Positions 1-7,321 of a stretch of DNA of 17,056 nucleotides are shown in pieces. A program made the position numbers and the translations under genes. The stretch comes from JBBQWT01 sp038210375 (GTDB taxonomy: Bacteria > Acidobacteriota > Terriglobia > Terriglobales > Acidobacteriaceae), in assembly GCA_038210375.1 (NCBI GenBank), contig JBBQWT010000040.1, forward strand, positions 1 to 17,056. Direction: 5' to 3'. The notes below the pieces were generated by a model that had not been told where the DNA came from, made no database searches, and was given only the letters and a program-made list of their open reading frames with translations. How positions within the stretch are numbered: the stretch's first letter is position 1; every line of letters begins with the position of its first letter.

Positions 1-2067
1 GCTGCCGAGGTCACGCACGCCGCAATGGAGCCGCATTCCACGCTGGCCGCCTTCGATATCGATTCCCAGACCGGCGGGCCGGGCAGGCTCACCGTCTGGT
101 CGTCGACCCAGGTGCCGTATTACCTGCAGCACAAGCTTTCCATCGTGCTGGAGATGGCGATGTCACAGATCCGGGTGATCAAGCCGCTGGTGGGGGGCGG
201 GTTTGGCGGCAAGAGTGAAGTGATTCCGCTGGAAATTATCGCGGCGGTGGCGGCACGCAAGGCCAACGCCCCGGTGAAGATCACGTACACCCGCGAAGAA
301 GTTTTCTGGGCACACCGCGGGCGGCCGCGCACCATCATCGACCTCAAGACCGGGGTAAAGAAAGACGGCCGCATCACCGCGGTGGCGGCGCGGGTCGTTC
401 AGGATGGCGGCGCGTATTGCTCTTATGGAATTGTGACCATTCTTTATTCGGGGGCTCTGCTGGGCGCTCTCTATGACATTCCCAGTATTCGCTACGACGG
501 CTACCGGGTGCTCACCAACAAGCCCGCCTGCGGCGCCATGCGCGGACACGGCACCGTCAACGTGCGGTTCGCCTTCGAGTCGCAGCTCGACGAGCTGGCG
601 CGCACCATCGGCATGGATGCCGTGGAGATTCGCCGGGTGAATTTGTTGAAGGTCCCATGCATCACCATCAACGGATTGCGGGTGCAGAGCTACGGCCTGC
701 CGGAATGCATTGACAAGGTGGCGGCGGCATCGCAGTGGACAGAGCGCAAGGGCAAGTTGGGCCGCGGCCGCGGCCTGGGCGTGGGCTGCAGCCATTATGT
801 GAGCGGCGCCGCCAATTCGATCATCCGCTCCGACATGCCGCACTCCACCGTCAACATCAAGATTGATCGCGATGGCGGGGTGGTCATATATACCGGGGCG
901 TCGGAGATCGGACAGGGCTCTGACACCATGGTGGCGCAGATCGCCGCCGAAGTACTGGGATGCTCGCTGCAGCGGGTGAAGATCGTCGCCGCCGATACCG
1001 ACCTGACTCCCATCGACATCGGATCGTATTCCAGTCGGGTAACGTTCATGAACGGAAACGCCACCCTGCGCGCTGCCCAGGACATCAAGCAACACATCGT
1101 GGCGGCGGCGGCCGGCAAGATGAATTGCACTCCCGACGAAGTGATCATGCGCGGCGATAAGGTGTTCAAGAAAATGGCGCCGGATGGGGCTGAGGGAAAA
1201 TCGGCCGCCGCAACAGAAACGTCCGCGCCGGCAGCCGGCGACCCTACGGTTTCCGGGCACGTGGAAGGCCAGATCCTGCGCGGGTCGGTGCAGCAGAAGC
1301 GTAAGGACGAAGGCCCCAAGGACCACATGAGCTTCGAAGAAGCGGTGGTTGCGGCCATTGATTTCAGCGGAGCGCTGAGCGGCACCGGCTCCTACGCGCC
1401 ACCTCCCGAAGCACGGGGGGGCAAACAAAAAGGCGGCGGCGTGGGGCCATCTCCCGCCTACTCTTATGCCGCGCAGGTGGCGGACGTCTCGGTGGACGAA
1501 GATACCGGTGAGGTAACCGTCAACAAGATTTGGGCGGCGCACGATTGCGGACGCGCATTGAATCCCACGGCGGTGGAAGGGCAGGTCATCGGCTCGGTGT
1601 GGATGGGTGTGGGCCAGGCGCTGTACGAGGAGATGATCTGGAAAGATGGGCTGCTGATGAACCCGGGCCTGTTGGAATACCGGTCGCCCTCGTCGGTCGA
1701 ATCTCCCGAAGTGGAATGCATGATCGTGGAAAGCGTCGATCCCGAGGGACCGTTCGGCGCCAAAGAGTGCAGCGAGGGCTCGCTGGCGGCGGTGATTCCC
1801 GCGATCGCCAACGCCATCTATGATGCGGTGGGAATTCGCCTGCGCGAGACTCCGTTCACCCCGGAGCGAGTGCTCTCCGCATTGCGCGCGCAGAAGCCGG
1901 GAAGCAAGAAACTGGAAATGACCGGCGGCCTCGATCCGACGGCGCCCGGCCGTTTTCGCGAGCATGGTGGCAGCCTGTGTTATGAGGGCAAAGGGCCGAC
2001 GCGGAACAGCGCTGACGTCGCGCGGGCCGGTGCAGCGAGTTCGCGGGAACAGGCAGGCGCCGATTGA
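1..2067 (+). CDS. hcrA: Molybdenum hydroxylase catalytic subunit, 4-hydroxybenzoyl-CoA reductase alpha-like (5' partial)
   Basis: This is the large Mo-cofactor-binding subunit of a xanthine-dehydrogenase-family enzyme. The reading frame is open from base 1 (A-A-E-V-T-H-A-A before the first ATG at 25), and THAxMEPH is an internal family motif, so the true start lies upstream of the window. Visible motifs are GGGFGGK (nt 196-216), the MRGHG arginine/cofactor loop (near 538-552), GQGSD (near 913), SPAYSYAA (near 1453), and GPFGAKECSEG (near 1750), which holds the likely catalytic Glu. NGLRVQSYGLPECI (near 670) resembles 4-hydroxybenzoyl-CoA reductase alpha subunits more than xanthine dehydrogenases, as I recall them. 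An Ala/Thr/Lys-rich linker at about nt 1165-1325 and a roughly 50-residue polar tail look like extras. The stop overlaps the start of the FAD subunit (TTGA), which implies coupled translation and a shared complex. The Fe-S gamma subunit is not in the window. The real substrate is unknown; a generic aldehyde or xanthine oxidase is the alternative. Confidence 0.85.
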   Translation, partial: AAEVTHAAMEPHSTLAAFDIDSQTGGPGRLTVWSSTQVPYYLQHKLSIVLEMAMSQIRVIKPLVGGGFGGKSEVIPLEIIAAVAARKANAPVKITYTREEVFWAHRGRPRTIIDLKTGVKKDGRITAVAARVVQDGGAYCSYGIVTILYSGALLGALYDIPSIRYDGYRVLTNKPACGAMRGHGTVNVRFAFESQLDELARTIGMDAVEIRRVNLLKVPCITINGLRVQSYGLPECIDKVAAASQWTERKGKLGRGRGLGVGCSHYVSGAANSIIRSDMPHSTVNIKIDRDGGVVIYTGASEIGQGSDTMVAQIAAEVLGCSLQRVKIVAADTDLTPIDIGSYSSRVTFMNGNATLRAAQDIKQHIVAAAAGKMNCTPDEVIMRGDKVFKKMAPDGAEGKSAAATETSAPAAGDPTVSGHVEGQILRGSVQQKRKDEGPKDHMSFEEAVVAAIDFSGALSGTGSYAPPPEARGGKQKGGGVGPSPAYSYAAQVADVSVDEDTGEVTVNKIWAAHDCGRALNPTAVEGQVIGSVWMGVGQALYEEMIWKDGLLMNPGLLEYRSPSSVESPEVECMIVESVDPEGPFGAKECSEGSLAAVIPAIANAIYDAVGIRLRETPFTPERVLSALRAQKPGSKKLEMTGGLDPTAPGRFREHGGSLCYEGKGPTRNSADVARAGAASSREQAGAD

Positions 2068-3068
2068 GCCTGCCTCCTTTTCAATTGCTGCGCCCGCGAA
2101 CCCTGATGGAGGCGGTGTCGGCGCTCGACCGTCACTCGGGAAACATCAAGATCACGGCCGGCGGCACCGACGTGATTCCTTCCTTGAAGCAAAACCTTTT
2201 TTCGCCGGATTACGTGCTTGATCTTCGCGGTATCGCCGACCTGAGGGGCATCGCCATCGTCCCCGGAGAAGGCACTGTGATCGGGGCGCTCACCAGCCTG
2301 AGCGATCTCGAACATTCGACACACATCCGCCAGAATTACCAGGTGTTGCACGCGGCCGCTCTGACGGTGGCGTCACCCATCCTGCGAAATATGGGGACCA
2401 TCGGCGGCAACATCTGCCTGGACACGCGCTGCCTGTGGTACAACCAGTCGCTTACCTGGCGAAAATCCTGCGGGTTCTGCATTAAGAAAGACGGTGACCT
2501 CTGCCACGTGGCGCCGGGGAGCGAGCGCTGCTGGGCGGCTTTCTCCGGGGACACGCCGCCGGCGCTGCTGTGCCTCGAGGCCCAGGTGGAAATCGCCGGA
2601 GCCGGAGGAACGCGCCGGGTGGCCCTGAAAGATTTTTACGAAAATGACGGAATCGCCTACCTTCGCCTGCAGAAAGATGAGCTGCTCACCCGCGTGATTT
2701 TGCCGGAATCGACGTCAGGATTGGCGGGGGCATATCACAAGCTGCGCATGCGGGGATCGATCGATTACCCGCTGGCGGGCGTAGCGGTTACCCTGAAGCA
2801 GCGCAACAGCGGCGCGCCGCACGGAGAAATTGAGCAAGCGCGCATGGCCATTACGGCGGTGAATCCGTCGCCGCGGCTGGTGGCAGGCCTCGATAAAATT
2901 CTCGCCGGCAAAATGGTGAACGATGAGTTGGCGCGGGCGGTGGGCGACCTGGCCGCCGGGGCCGCCAAGCCGCTGACCACGTCGGCGCTCACTCCTGAAT
3001 ACCGGCGCGAGATGGTGCGGGTGTATGCCCGGCGAACGTTGCTGGCGGCCGGGGCGCTGCTGAACTAA
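2064..3068 (+). CDS. hcrB: FAD-binding subunit with extra [4Fe-4S] loop, 4-hydroxybenzoyl-CoA reductase beta-like
   Basis: This 334-residue subunit carries FAD and passes electrons to or from the Mo subunit. The CO-dehydrogenase-flavoprotein fold is indicated by TAGGTDVIPSLKQ (residues 31-43) and GTIGGNICLD (111-120). A roughly 40-residue insertion at 120-160 carries Cys123, Cys139, Cys147 and Cys156. The spacing of 16, 8 and 9 matches the four ligands I recall for the extra [4Fe-4S] cluster of Thauera HcrB. Ordinary xanthine dehydrogenase or CO dehydrogenase flavoproteins lack this loop. The start is TTG at 2064, inside the preceding stop (TTGA). It is preferred over ATG 2106 because residues LPPFQLLRPRTLMEA form the conserved N-terminus. 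Direction of catalysis (reductive dehydroxylation of a hydroxybenzoyl-CoA, or another thioester) is inferred from the family only. Confidence 0.88.
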   Translation: MSLPPFQLLRPRTLMEAVSALDRHSGNIKITAGGTDVIPSLKQNLFSPDYVLDLRGIADLRGIAIVPGEGTVIGALTSLSDLEHSTHIRQNYQVLHAAALTVASPILRNMGTIGGNICLDTRCLWYNQSLTWRKSCGFCIKKDGDLCHVAPGSERCWAAFSGDTPPALLCLEAQVEIAGAGGTRRVALKDFYENDGIAYLRLQKDELLTRVILPESTSGLAGAYHKLRMRGSIDYPLAGVAVTLKQRNSGAPHGEIEQARMAITAVNPSPRLVAGLDKILAGKMVNDELARAVGDLAAGAAKPLTTSALTPEYRREMVRVYARRTLLAAGALLN

Positions 3069-3099
3069 TCGCGGTTTCGGGCTATCCTGAAGTACACCG

Positions 3100-3942
3100 A
3101 TGATCACCGACTGCCACGTCCACATTCAGCCCGTCGAAATGTTCAAGCCGCAGGCGCTGGCGGTGATGAAAAAGAAGCGCCCTAACTTCGATCAGATCGT
3201 TGAATACTGCCGCTCGCCGCGGGCGTTTCTGAAATACCTCGATTCGGTGGGAATCGACCGCGCGGTGCTCATCAATTATGTGGCGCCCGAGCTAATGGGA
3301 TTCACGCCGGCGGTCAACGAGTTCGTGGTGAAGTATTGCCGTGAGTCTCCGCAGCGGCTGATCCCGTGCGGCAGCGTGCATCCACGCCACACCACTAACG
3401 TGGTGGCTGACATGGAGCAGATCGTGCGTTCGGGCATCCGGATGATCAAGATCCACCCCCCGCACCAGTTGATCTTCGCCAACGATTATTTGAACGGAGT
3501 GAAGGAGCTGGAAATCATTTACGGCGCGGCCCAGGCCAACGATATTCCGGTGATGGTGCACACCGGCACGTCCATCTTTCCCGGAGCGCGCAACCGCTAT
3601 GGCGACCCCATTTACGTGGACGACGTTGCTGTGGATTTTCCCCAGCTCAAGATATTGCTGGCGCATGGCGGGCGTCCGCTGTGGATGGACACCGCGTTTT
3701 TCCTGGTGCGGCGGCATGCCAACGTCTATCTCGACATCAGCGGCATTCCGCCGAAGAACCTGCTGCAATATTTTCCGCGGCTGGTGGAGATTGCGGATAA
3801 GACGCTGTTTGGGACTGACTGGCCGGGGCCGGGGATACCCGACATCGCCAACAATCTGGCCGCGTTCCGTGCGCTGCCGCTCTCCCCGGAAACGCAGGAA
3901 CAGATACTCTCCAGGACCGCGTTGACCATGTGGCCGGCGTAA
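3100..3942 (+). CDS. Metal-dependent amidohydrolase (amidohydrolase_2 / ACMSD-like decarboxylase family)
   Basis: This 280-residue TIM-barrel hydrolase is probably cytosolic. Visible metal-site residues in order are H6 and H8 (DCHVH), K117 and H119 (IKIHP), H154 (MVHTG), H189 (LAHGG) and D240 (FGTDWP). This is the pattern of the amidohydrolase_2 family, which includes ACMSD, gamma-resorcylate decarboxylase and related C-C or C-O lyases and hydrolases. It lies 31 bases downstream of the FAD subunit on the same strand, so it is probably co-transcribed. A step on an aromatic or ring-opened acid is a reasonable guess, but the substrate cannot be read from the sequence. ATG 3100 has no strong ribosome binding site. 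Nothing looks truncated. The gene ends 7 bases from the stop of the convergent LON-domain gene. Confidence 0.82.
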   Translation: MITDCHVHIQPVEMFKPQALAVMKKKRPNFDQIVEYCRSPRAFLKYLDSVGIDRAVLINYVAPELMGFTPAVNEFVVKYCRESPQRLIPCGSVHPRHTTNVVADMEQIVRSGIRMIKIHPPHQLIFANDYLNGVKELEIIYGAAQANDIPVMVHTGTSIFPGARNRYGDPIYVDDVAVDFPQLKILLAHGGRPLWMDTAFFLVRRHANVYLDISGIPPKNLLQYFPRLVEIADKTLFGTDWPGPGIPDIANNLAAFRALPLSPETQEQILSRTALTMWPA

Positions 3943-3949
3943 AAATTAA

Positions 3950-4564
3950 CTACATTACATAACCATTCTTGTGGACGGTGGAGCTGGCGCGTTTCATGAA
4001 ACGCACTTTGGGAACGAGCAGCCGGTAATAGGCGAGCAGGTGCTGGATGCGCTGTCTCTCGGAATTCATTTCGAGGATGGTCTGCTTGAAATCGAGATCG
4101 GCGGGCAGGCTGGCGGCGAGCGCGAATGAGAGGCCGGGAGTTTCCGCGGTGTATTCCGGCTCGTGATTACCGGTGAGAAGCAATAACTCGCGATCGAGTT
4201 CCATGACTTCGCTGAGCATGGCGGCGGGGGCGGGCTCAGGCAGGTCGTCGAGATACGTGACTTCGGCCTGTAGGAACGACCGCTCGCTGCTGGTGTCGAT
4301 GATTTCGAAGCGGCGTCGGCCCTGGGTGAGAATGTCCATGCGACCGTCGTCGTGAAGCTTGAGCACGGTGACGATCTGGGCAGTGCAACCGATGGCGGCC
4401 AGCGAAGCCGGCTCGCTGCGGCTGCGGGCGATGCCGAAAACCTGTTTCTGGGAGAGGCATTCGGCCACCATTTCCTGGTATCTCGGCTCGAAAATGTGCA
4501 GTGGGAGAGCGGCTCCGGGAAAGAGTACGAGGTCGAGTGGAAACAAGGGAATGAAGCTGGCCAC
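3950..4564 (-). CDS. Stand-alone LON substrate-binding-domain protein
   Basis: This 204-residue protein matches only the N-terminal substrate-recognition domain of Lon. IPLFPLDLVLFPG, LPLHIFEPRYQEM and QGRRRFEI are typical LON-domain signatures. The ATPase and protease parts are absent, as in the family of short 'LON peptidase substrate-binding' proteins, whose cellular role is poorly defined. The frame stays open much further upstream, but that part is antisense to the divergent SDR gene and has no protein character. I therefore set the start at GTG 4564-4562, giving M-A-S-F-I-P-L-F. No strong ribosome binding site precedes it, so the start is less certain than the domain. It diverges from the SDR gene across 151 bases and converges on the amidohydrolase gene. 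Confidence 0.8.
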   Translation of the reverse strand: MASFIPLFPLDLVLFPGAALPLHIFEPRYQEMVAECLSQKQVFGIARSRSEPASLAAIGCTAQIVTVLKLHDDGRMDILTQGRRRFEIIDTSSERSFLQAEVTYLDDLPEPAPAAMLSEVMELDRELLLLTGNHEPEYTAETPGLSFALAASLPADLDFKQTILEMNSERQRIQHLLAYYRLLVPKVRFMKRASSTVHKNGYVM

Positions 4565-4627
4565 GGCTGATTGTAACTGTTGCGGCGGATGGCAGTGAAG
4601 GCCAGGAATGCGTCTTACCCTTCCCGA

Positions 4628-4655
4628 ATTATCCTGAGTGATTACGCGGAGGCAA
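4628..4655 (-). promoter_or_regulatory. Candidate sigma-70-type promoter for the LON-domain gene
   Basis: On the minus strand TTGCCT (4655-4650) and GATAAT (4633-4628) are separated by 16 bases, close to the TTGACA/TATAAT consensus. Transcription would begin near 4621 and leave an untranslated leader of roughly 57 bases before GTG 4564. This is seen by eye only; no start-site data exist. Confidence 0.35.
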
Positions 4656-4715
4656 AGCAAAAGCTTCCAGTTTGTTATGCTCACCTGCAGGGAAAGGGTT
4701 CGCGCCTGGTAATTT

Positions 4716-5552
4716 ATGCCTGAAACAGGAAGAGTGGCGGTGGTTACCGGCGCATCGATGGGAATTGGCCTGGCCATTGCCAGGCTGTTCGCGGCCAAGG
4801 GAGCCAGTGTGGTGATGGCATCGCGCGACCTGGGCCGGCAGGAGGCGGCGCGCGCCACTGTGGGCTTTCCGGAGCGCACCCTGGCGGTAGCTTGCGACGT
4901 CACGAAACATGCCGACATCGTGCAATTGCTGAAGGCCACAGTCGCCCGGTTTGGCCGGGTGGATGTCTGGGTCAACAATGCGGGTTTCGGGCTGCAGGAT
5001 TCGGTGGCGGCGATGGACCTGACGGCGTGCCGTAGCATGTTTGACACCAACTTTTTCGGCGCCGTGGATGCGATGCAAGTGGTGATCCCGGTGATGAAGC
5101 AGCAACGCACCGGTTGTATCATCAACATATCCAGCGTGGCCGGACACATACCAGTGCCCTACCTGGGCGCGTATAGCGCCACCAAGTTCGCGCTCAATGC
5201 CATCGGCAAGGCGGCTCGGGTGGAACTGTTCGATACCGGGGTCCACGTAATGACGGTTTGCCCGGGATTCGTGCGCACCGATTTTTCCGCCAATACGGTC
5301 AAGGGTGCGGACCGGCGGCCGCTGGCGAAAAATATCCGCAAAGGCATTACCGCCGAACGGGTGGCGCGCGCGGTGTTGCGGGGATACACCTACAAATCTC
5401 GCGAAGTGGTGGTGCCGTGGAACCACCACATCGCCATCAAGGCTTACCAAACCTTTCCTAATACGGTGGAATGGTTCATGGGGAAAATGGCGAAGGCTTC
5501 TAACCCCGGGCCGCCGGTGGGAAATAGTTCGGGCACAGGAGTTCAGAACTGA
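4716..5552 (+). CDS. Short-chain dehydrogenase/reductase (SDR), classical type
   Basis: This 278-residue Rossmann-fold oxidoreductase uses NAD(H) or NADP(H). Motifs are TGASMGIG (residues 11-18) for the dinucleotide, NNAG (87-90), a catalytic Ser near 139-140 in NISS, and YSATK with Tyr153 and Lys157. The C-terminal 50 or so residues extend beyond the minimal SDR core, as in the DltE/YqjQ-like group of putative acyl- or sterol-type SDRs; the substrate cannot be inferred. The TGA stop shares its last base with the ATG of the next gene (TGATG), so the two are probably translated together. ATG 4716 is the first start before the conserved RVAVVTGA strand; the ribosome binding site is weak. Confidence 0.88.
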   Translation: MPETGRVAVVTGASMGIGLAIARLFAAKGASVVMASRDLGRQEAARATVGFPERTLAVACDVTKHADIVQLLKATVARFGRVDVWVNNAGFGLQDSVAAMDLTACRSMFDTNFFGAVDAMQVVIPVMKQQRTGCIINISSVAGHIPVPYLGAYSATKFALNAIGKAARVELFDTGVHVMTVCPGFVRTDFSANTVKGADRRPLAKNIRKGITAERVARAVLRGYTYKSREVVVPWNHHIAIKAYQTFPNTVEWFMGKMAKASNPGPPVGNSSGTGVQN

Positions 5553-5866
5553 TGGAACGAGTGGACATGTTGAAGCAGGCAGTGGCGGGGAATCCCGAAG
5601 ACCCGTTCGCGCGCTACGGTTTGGCCATGGAATATTCGAGCGCAGGGGAAACTGAGCTGGCGCTGGGCGAGTTCGCCACGCTGCTGCGGAAATCCCCCGA
5701 CTACACCGCGGGGTACTTCATGGCGGCGCAGACCCTGGAACGGGCAGGACGCACCGGCGAAGCCCGCAAGATGTTGCATGATGGAATCGCTTGCGCGACC
5801 CGGACGCGCAATTCCCACGCTCAGGCGGAGATGGAAGACATGCTCAGCGCACTGGGGCCCGGTTAG
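5552..5866 (+). CDS. Small TPR-like protein
   Basis: This 104-residue soluble helical protein has two to three tetratricopeptide-like units. Examples are residues about 15-45 (NPEDPFARYGLAMEYSSAGE) and 50-80 (SPDYTAGYFMAAQTLERAGR), with the usual small/large residue alternation. It has no signal peptide. TPR proteins act as protein-protein adaptors; the partner here is unknown. The start ATG overlaps the SDR stop by one base, and GGAG lies about a dozen bases upstream. A thioesterase gene follows after 16 bases, so the protein sits inside an operon. Confidence 0.75.
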   Translation: MERVDMLKQAVAGNPEDPFARYGLAMEYSSAGETELALGEFATLLRKSPDYTAGYFMAAQTLERAGRTGEARKMLHDGIACATRTRNSHAQAEMEDMLSALGPG

Positions 5867-5882
5867 GCCACGGACAAAAATC

Positions 5883-6392
5883 ATGAATAAAGATGAAAAC
5901 GATCTTCCTCACCATTATGTACGGGAATCGCTATCGAATATGGCCGAGGTAGTGCTGCCCAACGACGCCAACCCGCTGGGCAAGCTCTTGGGCGGGCGGC
6001 TGATGCACTTGATCGACATGGCGGGAGCGATGGCGGCGCATCGCCATTCGCGCAGCTACGCGGTGACCGCATCCATGGATCATCTTGATTTCCTGGCGCC
6101 GGTGGATGTGGGCGATTTGCTGATCTTGCGGGCATCGGTCAATCGCGCCTTTCATACGTCGATGGAAGTGGGAGTGAAGTGCTGGGTGGAAAGTTTTATC
6201 CATGGCACCACCAGGCACGTGAGCTCCGCCTATTTAACGTTTGTGGCCGTGGATCGCGAACTCAAGCACGTTCCCGTCCCGCCCGTGCTTCCCGAGACCG
6301 AGGACGAAAAGCGCCGGTATGCCGACGCCGGCCGTCGCCGGGAATTGCGCAAGATCGAAATCGAGCGCAAGCTTCAAGCCGGGCTGAAGTAA
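5883..6392 (+). CDS. Acyl-CoA thioesterase, hotdog fold (YciA/BACH-like)
   Basis: This 169-residue protein should hydrolyse acyl-CoA to free acid and CoA in the cytosol. The segment PNDANPLGKLLGG (residues 26-38) followed by LMHLIDMAGAMAA (40-52) is the acyl-CoA hydrolase signature of the YciA/BACH group, with the conserved Asp at 45 as the likely catalytic residue. A basic, charged tail (residues about 145-169) follows the hotdog domain. The frame is open back to 5778, but that part overlaps the TPR gene; ATG 5883 fits the family N-terminus. Chain-length specificity cannot be told. It lies between the TPR-like gene and a second SDR, which hints at fatty-acyl metabolism. Confidence 0.87.
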   Translation: MNKDENDLPHHYVRESLSNMAEVVLPNDANPLGKLLGGRLMHLIDMAGAMAAHRHSRSYAVTASMDHLDFLAPVDVGDLLILRASVNRAFHTSMEVGVKCWVESFIHGTTRHVSSAYLTFVAVDRELKHVPVPPVLPETEDEKRRYADAGRRRELRKIEIERKLQAGLK

Positions 6393-6429
6393 CCGTTAAC
6401 ATCCAAAATCTAGACCTGCGGGAGCTGGG

Positions 6430-7176
6430 ATGCGGTTATCCGGAAAAATTGCATTGATCACCGGCGCCGGCAGCGGCATTGGCCGCGCCTGCGCCGTGGC
6501 GTTCAGCCGCGAAGGCGCACGGGTGGCGCTCGCCGGCCGCAACCGCCAGAAGCTCGAGGCGGTGGCGGGCGAAACTGGCGGGCTGGTGGTGGCGGGCGAT
6601 GTGGGCAAGAAGGAAGACGCGGCGCGCATGGTCGCGGAGACGGTGGAACGCTTTGGCGGAATCAATATTCTGCTGAATAATGCCGGGTATTTGGCGGCGG
6701 GCACCGCTGAAAGCCACACCGAGGACGAGTGGGAAGCGACTTTCCGCACCAACGTCTACGCGGTCTGGCAACTTTCCCGGGCGGTGCTACCGCACATGCG
6801 CAAGACCGGGGGCGGCTCCATCATCAATATTTCATCGGTGCTGGGGCTGGTGGGCGCTCGCAACCGAGCGGCCTACGCGGCCTCGAAGGGCGCGGTGACG
6901 ATGTTCACCAAATCCATGGCACTCGATCACGCCGAGGAAAATATCCGGGTCAACTGCATTTGTCCGGCTATCGTCGATACTCCGCTGGTGGCGCCGTTCG
7001 TCACCGCCGCGCCCGACCCCGCGGCGGCGTTGCGCGAGCGCATCGCGCTGCATCCCATGGGACGCCTGGGCCAGCCCGAAGATGTCGCTTCGTTTGCGCT
7101 GTATCTGGCCAGCGACGAGTCATCCTGGGTCACCGGCGCCGCGTTTCCGATCGATGGCGGTTTCACGGCGCGTTGA
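6430..7176 (+). CDS. SDR family oxidoreductase, FabG-like
   Basis: This 248-residue classical SDR is of the length usual for 3-oxoacyl-ACP reductase-like and dehydrogenase enzymes. Motifs are TGAGSGIG (11-18), NNAG (83-86), Asn108, NISS (Ser135/136), YAASK with Tyr149 and Lys153, and the C-terminal VTGAAFPIDGG strand. ATG 6430 has GGAG five bases upstream (6421-6424), which fixes the start. It follows the thioesterase by 37 bases and is probably the last gene of that run. It may not be the housekeeping FabG, because no acp or fab genes adjoin it; sugar, alcohol or hydroxyacid dehydrogenase activity is equally possible. Confidence 0.88.
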   Translation: MRLSGKIALITGAGSGIGRACAVAFSREGARVALAGRNRQKLEAVAGETGGLVVAGDVGKKEDAARMVAETVERFGGINILLNNAGYLAAGTAESHTEDEWEATFRTNVYAVWQLSRAVLPHMRKTGGGSIINISSVLGLVGARNRAAYAASKGAVTMFTKSMALDHAEENIRVNCICPAIVDTPLVAPFVTAAPDPAAALRERIALHPMGRLGQPEDVASFALYLASDESSWVTGAAFPIDGGFTAR

Positions 7177-7187
7177 AGCTTAAAGCG

Positions 7188-7193
7188 TATAAT
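7188..7193 (+). promoter_or_regulatory. Perfect -10 hexamer TATAAT upstream of mrp
   Basis: TATAAT followed by a T-run lies in the gap between the SDR stop and mrp. No convincing -35 sits 16-18 bases upstream; TTGAAG at 7173-7178 is only 9 bases away, too near to pair with it. Transcription from here would give a leader of about 120 bases before TTG 7322. Weakly supported. Confidence 0.3.
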
Positions 7194-7321
7194 TTTTTTA
7201 GCATGGGCTGCGTTCTCACCCGTTTTTCTTCGCCCCATTCACAGAAGATTTCAGGCTCCGCGGCCACGCAACGGCAGGCTTGGCTTCATCCAATTCGCAA
7301 CTTCTGAAAGGAACCATCAAC

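Noticed and set aside
163..1965. A 600-codon open frame antisense to the Mo-binding subunit
   Set aside because: It mirrors a GC-rich real gene, is full of His/Arg/Ala with no recognisable domain, and has no ribosome binding site; the plus strand carries clear family motifs.
4565..5149. N-terminal extension of the LON-domain frame to about 399 residues
   Set aside because: The extra part is antisense to the SDR gene and lacks protein character; the family N-terminus begins at the GTG at 4564.
4629..5450. A 273-codon minus-strand open frame across the first SDR gene
   Set aside because: His/Arg-rich shadow of a well-supported SDR with all catalytic motifs.
7173..7193. TTGAAG plus TATAAT as a complete promoter
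   Set aside because: The spacing is only 9 bases, too short for sigma-70 recognition; only the -10 is kept as a weak candidate.
7280..7321. Longer mrp start at TTG 7280
   Set aside because: Only a poor ribosome binding site; TTG 7322 has GAAAGGA at ideal distance and the added residues are not conserved-looking.
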